A model generated the notes under the pieces. That model was not told the origin of the DNA. It ran no database searches and saw nothing but the letters and a program-made list of their open reading frames with translations. From Oscillospiraceae bacterium (GTDB lineage Bacteria; Bacillota; Clostridia; UMGS1810), in the NCBI GenBank assembly GCA_022769845.1, contig JALEIO010000129.1, forward strand, positions 1 through 20,275: a stretch of DNA of 20,275 nucleotides. The letters are read 5' to 3'. Positions 15,792-20,275 of the stretch are shown here, in pieces (the stretch's first letter is position 1; every line of letters starts with the position of its first letter). The translations under genes were made by a program, and so were the position numbers.

Positions 15792-16931
15792 ATATAAAAA
15801 CAAACTTCTTTCTTCGCTTGTACCTCTGTAAAATTCGGTTGAAATAGGTTTCGGAATATCAAAATCGGTTGTAAGGTGCTTTGTTTCACCGTCGTTTGAC
15901 GAGTCGATAACAGCATTTATAACCTCCAGCGTATGATAGCTCATTTCAAACGAAAGACGCGATTTTCTTCCTGTGCGCAATGCCCACGCCATATCAGCCG
16001 CACCAATGCCGCGGCAGTTTTCCGTAAACGGGTGGCAAAGAGGAAATTCCAATTTTTCGTTGTCTTTTTTCTGCAAGTATATAGTTCCGCCAAAATCGTT
16101 TGTATCGGGAAGGTATAAAATTCCTTCCGTTCCCATAATAATTAGCATACTGTCCGAAATTGAGTATTCCGACGAGGTGGTAAACGAAAGAAGCGGACCT
16201 GCTTTAAATTTCATACTTGCGCACATTGTGTTGATTGTGTTTACAAAAAAATCCTCGTTAAATTTTTCGTGACGCGGATTTAAATACGGACGGTGGGCAT
16301 TTCGCGTGTACGCATAGCCGCAAACACTCTCGATAGGCCCGAAAATGTTAAAAAGCGTGTGCAAATCATATCCGCCCATATCAAAAGGAATCCCGCCGCC
16401 CTCGCGCATTACCGAATATTTGCGGTAATTATCGTCTTCGGTGGTTTTAATCATATGATAGCCTCTCGGACGGTTTGAAATAATTTGTATAACATCGCCG
16501 ATAAGTCCTTTTTCAACTATAAAACGTGCGGTTTGCTGCGACGCTCCGAGAAAGGTGTCGGGCGCAACGGTGAACATAACATTTTTCTCTTTGCGGATTT
16601 TATCAAGCTCTTTTGCCTCGTCAAGCGTAAGACACATCATTTTTTCGCTGTAACAATGCTTGCCCGCCGAAAGAATTTGCTTGCTTACTTCATAATGCGC
16701 CGAAGCATATGTAAGGTTAAGCACAAGCTCTATTTCGTCATCGTTTAAAATTTCCTCGTTGGTCATCTGCTTTATGCCGTATTTTTCAGCTTGCTTCTTG
16801 GATTTTTCGCTTACAAGGTCCGAGCAGCCGACAAGGTCGATAATGCTGAAACGGTTTTTTAAGTTTTCCATATAAATGTCGCTTATCATACCCGAGCCGA
16901 TTATTGCGGTTTTAACCTTTTTAAATTGCAT
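15789..16931 (-). CDS. Gfo/Idh/MocA-family oxidoreductase
   Basis: A 380-residue NAD(P)-dependent dehydrogenase of the glucose-fructose oxidoreductase/inositol dehydrogenase/MocA family. The N-terminal Rossmann fold starts VKTAIIGSGMISDIY (6-20). The motif usually EKP reads SEKMM (Lys97), and the catalytic-site segment is GGGIPFDMGGYDLH (178-191, Asp184 and His191). These act on C-OH groups of sugars or cyclitols; the exact substrate is not visible. Its ATG overlaps the stop of the upstream TIM-barrel gene by one base (TGATG) and its RBS GGAGT lies inside that gene, so the pair is translationally coupled. It probably acts with that isomerase/epimerase in one catabolic route. Confidence 0.9.
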   Translation of the reverse strand: MQFKKVKTAIIGSGMISDIYMENLKNRFSIIDLVGCSDLVSEKSKKQAEKYGIKQMTNEEILNDDEIELVLNLTYASAHYEVSKQILSAGKHCYSEKMMCLTLDEAKELDKIRKEKNVMFTVAPDTFLGASQQTARFIVEKGLIGDVIQIISNRPRGYHMIKTTEDDNYRKYSVMREGGGIPFDMGGYDLHTLFNIFGPIESVCGYAYTRNAHRPYLNPRHEKFNEDFFVNTINTMCASMKFKAGPLLSFTTSSEYSISDSMLIIMGTEGILYLPDTNDFGGTIYLQKKDNEKLEFPLCHPFTENCRGIGAADMAWALRTGRKSRLSFEMSYHTLEVINAVIDSSNDGETKHLTTDFDIPKPISTEFYRGTSEERSLFLY

Positions 16932-17719
16932 CAGTCGTCAACTCCAATCTTTTTCAAGAAGTCAAAGCTTGATTTTACGCAGTCAAATTCATCTCTGCCA
17001 TAGCATAAATCCTGCTCGATTGCATAGCTTTTAACACCTTTGTTTTTGCAAAATTCAATAATCGGATTCCAGTCAAGATTTCCTTCACCGACCGGTGCAA
17101 ATTCAATGGGACGAGCCTCAAGCTTTTCGCCTCTTGAGCCGATTGCAAAATCTTTTGTATGAACATAGTCATATCTGTCTTTGTATTTATCCAAAAATTC
17201 AACAATGATTTTTCCGCCCGAATGAATCCAGTGTGTGTCGGGAATAATCTGTATTGTTTCGGGATCGGTTTCCTTTAAAATAATGTCAATTCCCATTTCG
17301 TCGCCGAAACGTTTAAATTCAAATGCGTGGAAGTGATACAGCATCTTTAATCCGTATTTTTTAAACTCCTCGCACACCTCGTTTAAATAGTGTGCAAAGC
17401 ATTTGTAGCCCGAGGCACTGACGGTAAGACCTGTAATTATAGAATCGGTTCTTACATATTTTGTGTCAAACATTTCACATTCCGAAATGATTTTTTTCAT
17501 ATTTTCTTCAATTTTCATTGACGGGCAGAAAACCGAGTCGTTTTTTATTCCGTATTCGTCAAAAAGCTTTTTAACTTCTTTTGCGTCAAAGTGTTCGGGA
17601 ATGGAATACTGGAGTGTTTCAAAACCTATATCCGAAAGGCGTTTTACGGTTTTTTTCAAATCCTCAAAGGTTTTTGTATGCTCGCGCATTGTATACATCT
17701 GCAATGAAATTTTGCTCAT
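16931..17719 (-). CDS. Sugar phosphate isomerase/epimerase (xylose isomerase-like TIM barrel)
   Basis: A 262-residue protein of the AP-endonuclease-2/xylose-isomerase-like superfamily. Putative metal and substrate ligands fit this fold: HFHAFEF (129-135), DTHWIH (161-166) and HTKD (187-190), then APVGEGNLDW (208-217), and the final-strand acid in YAIEQD (Glu235). Members are IolE-like dehydratases, isomerases or epimerases of sugars and inositols, so this pairs logically with the dehydrogenase downstream. The RBS GGAAG is just upstream of the ATG. It is first in the operon from promoter 17755-17782, divergent from the interrupted AraC gene that probably once controlled it. Confidence 0.87.
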   Translation of the reverse strand: MSKISLQMYTMREHTKTFEDLKKTVKRLSDIGFETLQYSIPEHFDAKEVKKLFDEYGIKNDSVFCPSMKIEENMKKIISECEMFDTKYVRTDSIITGLTVSASGYKCFAHYLNEVCEEFKKYGLKMLYHFHAFEFKRFGDEMGIDIILKETDPETIQIIPDTHWIHSGGKIIVEFLDKYKDRYDYVHTKDFAIGSRGEKLEARPIEFAPVGEGNLDWNPIIEFCKNKGVKSYAIEQDLCYGRDEFDCVKSSFDFLKKIGVDD

Positions 17720-17754
17720 TTTTATCTTCCTTTCAAAAAGTAATTTATAGTCTA

Positions 17755-17782
17755 ATTATACAAAATAATTGCGCTAAAACAA
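17755..17782 (-). promoter_or_regulatory. SigA-type promoter for the isomerase-dehydrogenase operon
   Basis: On the minus strand TTGTTT (complement of 17777-17782) is followed by 16 bases and TATAAT (complement of 17755-17760), 36 bases before the start codon of the TIM-barrel gene. It lies next to the repeated TGTATNTTTC elements. Confidence 0.65.
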
Positions 17783-17813
17783 TGTATATTTCAAAACATT
17801 TGTTGTATTTTTC
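17783..17813 (+). repeat. Two direct repeats 21 bp apart, candidate AraC-family operator
   Basis: TGTATATTTC (17783-17792) and TGTATTTTTC (17804-17813) match at nine of ten bases, and their starts are 21 bp apart, two turns of the helix, the spacing typical of direct half-sites for AraC-type regulators. They sit between the two divergent promoters, the second overlapping the -35 of the AraC gene. The region is AT-rich, so chance is possible. Confidence 0.4.
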
Positions 17814-17823
17814 GACCAAATGT
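17796..17823. repeat. Inverted repeat in the divergent promoter region
   Basis: ACATTTG (17796-17802) and CAAATGT (17817-17823) are perfect inverted 7-mers with a 14-base gap that spans the -35 of the AraC promoter. It could be a dimer-binding operator or chance in AT-rich DNA. Confidence 0.3.
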
Positions 17824-17831
17824 GTTATGCT
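17803..17831 (+). promoter_or_regulatory. Probable promoter of the interrupted AraC gene
   Basis: TTGTAT (17803-17808), 17 bases, TATGCT (17826-17831) with an upstream TG (17823-17824) forming an extended -10. It is 22 bases upstream of the TTG start, with the RBS between. Confidence 0.6.
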
Positions 17832-17852
17832 ATATACAGTGGGGTGATAATT

Positions 17853-18668
17853 TTGAAAATTACGGACATAAAAAAAGACGATTTCTGCGTGTGCAAAATT
17901 ATATGTATGGCGCAGCGCTGGGAAAACCACGCATCTTGGAGTTATCTCAACGTTGAGCGGCCCGACCACGGATTTTATATGATAATAAGAGGCAGATGCG
18001 AATATACAATGAAAAACGGAGAAAAAATAATAGGTAAAAAGGGCGACATTATGTATATTCCGAAAGGTATAAATTACGAGGTATATTTTGATAATACCGA
18101 AGATGGCGTCAGCGAGCCGCATGTTAATGCGTATCTTGTAAATTTTATTCTTACCGATGAAAACGGAGAAGAAACGGCGCTTTCCGAAAGTATAAAATGT
18201 GTGTATTCGGGCAAAGTGGGGTATTTTGCCGAACAATTCAAAAATATGATTGATTTGTACCGTCAAAACCGAAGGATATATATAAAAAGTATGTTTTATG
18301 AGATTTTGTCAAAAATTTCGCAGCAGCTTAATGAGGATGAAACGGGCATTATTTCCGAGGGAATAAAATATATTGAAAATAATTTCAACGCACCTGTTTC
18401 TATCGGCGAACTGGCAAAAATGTGCGCTGTGAGCGAAACTTAATTTCGCAGATTATTTAAAAAAACAACAGGAGAGAGCCCGGTAAGATATATCAACAAT
18501 TTAAAAATATCAAAGGCAAAGGAGCTTTTGAAAAGCAGTGAAATCACCGTGGAAGAAATTTCGGATTTTTTAAGTTTTTATGACAAAGCTTATTTTTGCA
18601 GGACTTTTAAAGCGCTTGCGGGGCTTACTCCGTCCGAATACCGAAAAAAATATCTATATCACTATTAA
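17853..18668 (+). pseudogene. AraC-family regulator interrupted by an in-frame TAA
   Basis: Read through, this is a 271-codon AraC-family regulator much like the one at 1332. It has a cupin-like domain (about 30-100, with GFYMIIRGRCEYTMKNGEK and KGDIMYIPKG) and a double HTH (about 170-271). The TTG start at 17853 follows GGGGTG (17841-17846). At 18441-18443 a TAA falls where the family has an aromatic residue, usually Tyr, in the first recognition helix (SET-stop-FRRLFKKTTGESP). The remaining 74 codons stay in the same frame, fully conserved, to the TAA at 18666-18668 (ending LTPSEYRKKYLYHY). So the shortened product is 196 residues with half a DNA-binding domain, presumably inactive. A single T-to-A change at 18443 explains it. 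It could be a recent nonsense mutation, an assembly error or, less likely, read-through. Confidence 0.85.
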
Positions 18669-18706
18669 TATTTGGAAAAATTTTGCGGTTTTAGTATTGG
18701 CGGCGC

Positions 18707-18735
18707 TTGACTTTATTAAATCGGTTTGATATAAT
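18707..18735 (+). promoter_or_regulatory. SigA-type promoter for trkA-trkH
   Basis: TTGACT (18707-18712), 17 bases, then a perfect TATAAT (18730-18735) with an upstream TG (18727-18728), an extended -10. This leaves an untranslated leader of ~40 bases before trkA, in which no hairpin was seen. Confidence 0.85.
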
Positions 18736-18782
18736 TATAATTTGTTAATTATGTTTTTTGTAATGTTTTTAAGGAGAGAAAA

Positions 18783-20141
18783 ATGAACATTATCGTGTTG
18801 GGCTGCGGCAAGGTCGGACAAAAAATTGCCGAGCGTTTAAGCGAAGAAAACGGGCATAATATTACGGTGATAGACCGCCGTTATGATGTTGTCAGCAGTA
18901 TTATAAACCACTTTGACATAATGGGAGTTGTGGGAAACGGCGGCGATGTTGACGTTTTAAAAGAGGCAGGTATAGAAAACGCCGACCTTCTTATTGCAAT
19001 TACAGGTTCGGACGAACTTAATCTTATGGCGAGCCTTATGGCTAAAAAGCTCGGAAACTGCAAAAGCATTGCAAGGGTAAGAAGGCCTGAATATCACAAA
19101 ATTGTAAACGTTATGAAGGACGATTTGGGACTTGCAATGGCAATAAACCCGGAACGTGCGGCTGCAAGCGAAATTGCAAGAATTTTGCGTTTTCCCACCG
19201 CTATTCAGATTGACACCTTCGCAAAGGGAAGAGTGGAAATTTTAAAATTCAAGGTTCCGGAAAATTCGGTTCTTGACGGTATGAAGGTTATGGATATAGT
19301 TGCAAAGCTTAACTGCGACGTGCTTGTATGCGGTGTTGAAAGAGAAAACGATGTGTTTATACCCGGCGGTAATTTTGAACTTAAGAGCGGCGACCTTATA
19401 AGTATTGTTTCGTCCATTCAGTCCGGCACACAGTTTTTCAAAAAAATCGGCATAAAAACAAACCGAGTCAAGGATACAATTATTATAGGCGGCGGAGATA
19501 CGGCATATTATCTTGCTTATCTTCTTATTGAAACAGGCATAAGCGTTAAAATTATCGAGCAAAATCCCGAAAGGTGCGAGGAGCTTTTGAAGCTTCTTCC
19601 GAAGGCTACAATTATATGCGGCGACGGTACTGACAACAGGCTGCTCATTGAAGAAGGCATTGAAAATGCGGCGGCGGTTGTGTCGCTTACAAACATCGAC
19701 GAGGAAAATATTCTTTTGTCGCTTTATGTAAAAAGCAAATCAAACTGCAAGGTTGTAACAAAAATCAACAGAATTGCGTATGATAAGGTTATTGAGTCGC
19801 TTGACCTCGGAACAACGGTTTATCCCAAAAACATTACGGCAGAATATATTATACGTTTTGTTCGCGCAAAGAAAAACTCCATTGGCAGCAAAATTGAAAC
19901 AATGCATTTTATTCTTGACGACAAGGCGGAGGCACTGGAGTTTAGAATAAAAGAAGGCTCTCCGTTTGCAGGCGTTTCAATAGATTCTGTAAAGCTTAAA
20001 GACAATATTCTTATAGCGTGCATAAACCGTGGCGGAAAAATTATTATACCGCGCGGAAAAGATGTAATTATGCCGGGGGATACGGTAATTGTTGTAACGC
20101 TTAAAGCAGGCTTTAGGGATATAAGCGACATTTTAAAATAG
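18783..20141 (+). CDS. trkA: Trk potassium uptake regulatory subunit TrkA
   Basis: TrkA is the cytoplasmic nucleotide-binding ring that gates the TrkH potassium channel. The 452-residue product has the full double arrangement RCK_N-RCK_C-RCK_N-RCK_C. First Rossmann motif: NIIVLGCGKVGQKIAERL (2-19), with the acidic Asp31 at the end of strand 2 and GNGGDVDVLKEAGIENADLLIA following. Second: IIIGGGDTAYYLAYLL (232-247), with Glu258 and GDGTDNRLLIEEGIENA. In the second motif the third glycine (usual GGGxIG) is replaced (GGGDTA), so its nucleotide preference may differ. AAGGAGAG (18771-18778) is the RBS. The trkH gene follows after 12 bases. Confidence 0.95.
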   Translation: MNIIVLGCGKVGQKIAERLSEENGHNITVIDRRYDVVSSIINHFDIMGVVGNGGDVDVLKEAGIENADLLIAITGSDELNLMASLMAKKLGNCKSIARVRRPEYHKIVNVMKDDLGLAMAINPERAAASEIARILRFPTAIQIDTFAKGRVEILKFKVPENSVLDGMKVMDIVAKLNCDVLVCGVERENDVFIPGGNFELKSGDLISIVSSIQSGTQFFKKIGIKTNRVKDTIIIGGGDTAYYLAYLLIETGISVKIIEQNPERCEELLKLLPKATIICGDGTDNRLLIEEGIENAAAVVSLTNIDEENILLSLYVKSKSNCKVVTKINRIAYDKVIESLDLGTTVYPKNITAEYIIRFVRAKKNSIGSKIETMHFILDDKAEALEFRIKEGSPFAGVSIDSVKLKDNILIACINRGGKIIIPRGKDVIMPGDTVIVVTLKAGFRDISDILK

Positions 20142-20153
20142 AGGAAGTAAGAA

Positions 20154-20275
20154 ATGAATTACAGAATTATCACCTATACGTTAGGCTGGGTTTTGAAAAT
20201 TGAAGCGCTGTGTATGCTTTTGCCGCTTATTTGTGCGGCGTGCTTTGATGAAGGACAGTGCTTTTATATTCTTCT
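20154..20275 (+). CDS. trkH: Trk potassium uptake channel subunit TrkH, 5' part
   Basis: Only the first 40 codons are in the window. MNYRIITYTLGWVLKIEALC matches the first membrane helix and leading segment of Firmicutes TrkH/KtrB-like potassium channels, which start MNYR(I/M)I..ILG..L.IE. The RBS GAGGAAG (20141-20147) overlaps the trkA stop. TrkH forms the pore through which K+ enters; TrkA gates it. The rest, including the selectivity filter, lies outside the window. Confidence 0.85.
   Translation, partial: MNYRIITYTLGWVLKIEALCMLLPLICAACFDEGQCFYIL

Noticed and set aside
17745..18266. Antisense open frame across the AraC gene
   Set aside because: It is opposite clearly conserved AraC coding sequence, with a Phe/Tyr/His-rich shadow product.
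18441..18668. Recoded genetic code (TAA as an amino acid) to explain the AraC interruption
   Set aside because: TAA ends many other genes in the window at normal lengths, as in zapA, mreC and mrdA, so the code is standard.
18441..18668. Frameshift as the cause of the AraC interruption
   Set aside because: The conserved C-terminal part is in the same frame as the N-terminal part, so it is a nonsense change only.
18736..18782. Riboswitch (for example c-di-AMP ydaO type) in the trkA leader
   Set aside because: The leader from the promoter to the start codon is only about 40 bases with no stem-loop, too short for the known K+-linked riboswitches.
1..20275. Mobile element, phage, CRISPR, toxin-antitoxin or defence genes
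   Set aside because: No transposase, integrase, repeat-spacer array, terminal inverted repeat or known defence domain was seen on either strand; gene content is core and metabolic.

Overview
The window is AT-rich, mostly single-gene-spaced bacterial chromosome with strong Shine-Dalgarno sites (GGAGG/GAGGTG), many TTG and GTG starts, SigA-type promoters and short hairpin terminators. Together with S-layer homology (SLH) domains, a zapA/U32 pair and an mre-mrdA-minD-mgsA cluster, this points to a low-GC Firmicute of class Clostridia, plausibly an uncultured gut or anaerobic lineage. Species cannot be told from the sequence. It is mainly core chromosome: no tRNA, rRNA, CRISPR, transposase, phage gene or integrase was seen, and no stretch over 300 bases lacks a gene.

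Layout. (1) 1-3777, surface and regulatory genes: the 3' end of a secreted transglutaminase-like protein, an AraC-family regulator, a shared bidirectional terminator, and on the minus strand an exported alpha/alpha-toroid protein with three SLH domains. (2) 3842-5362, minus strand: a DUF1858 small redox protein followed by purA, driven by a clear promoter at 5409-5437. (3) 5475-15749, plus strand: a long cell-envelope and division run, zapA, U32 peptidase/RlhA-like, NusG domain II protein, Gx transporter, maf, mreB, mreC, mreD, mrdA (PBP2), minD, mgsA, LUD-domain protein. It starts from a near-consensus promoter and has probable internal promoters before mreB and minD, ending in a strong hairpin. 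(4) 15789-18668: a two-gene minus-strand sugar/polyol operon (Gfo/Idh/MocA dehydrogenase and a xylose-isomerase-like TIM-barrel protein) divergent from an AraC-family gene that is interrupted by an in-frame TAA. (5) 18707-end: promoter, trkA and the start of trkH (potassium uptake).

How the genes work together: zapA, mreBCD, mrdA and minD all act in septum placement and side-wall growth. The AraC gene and the dehydrogenase/isomerase pair look like a self-contained catabolic unit whose regulator is now broken. trkA/trkH form the membrane K+ channel and its regulatory subunit.

I did not find a clearly new biological system. The points most worth a second look are the in-frame stop in the second AraC gene, 21-bp-spaced repeats in its promoter region, active-site departures in MreB, and a minD that stands without minC, minE or rodA where these are usually found.
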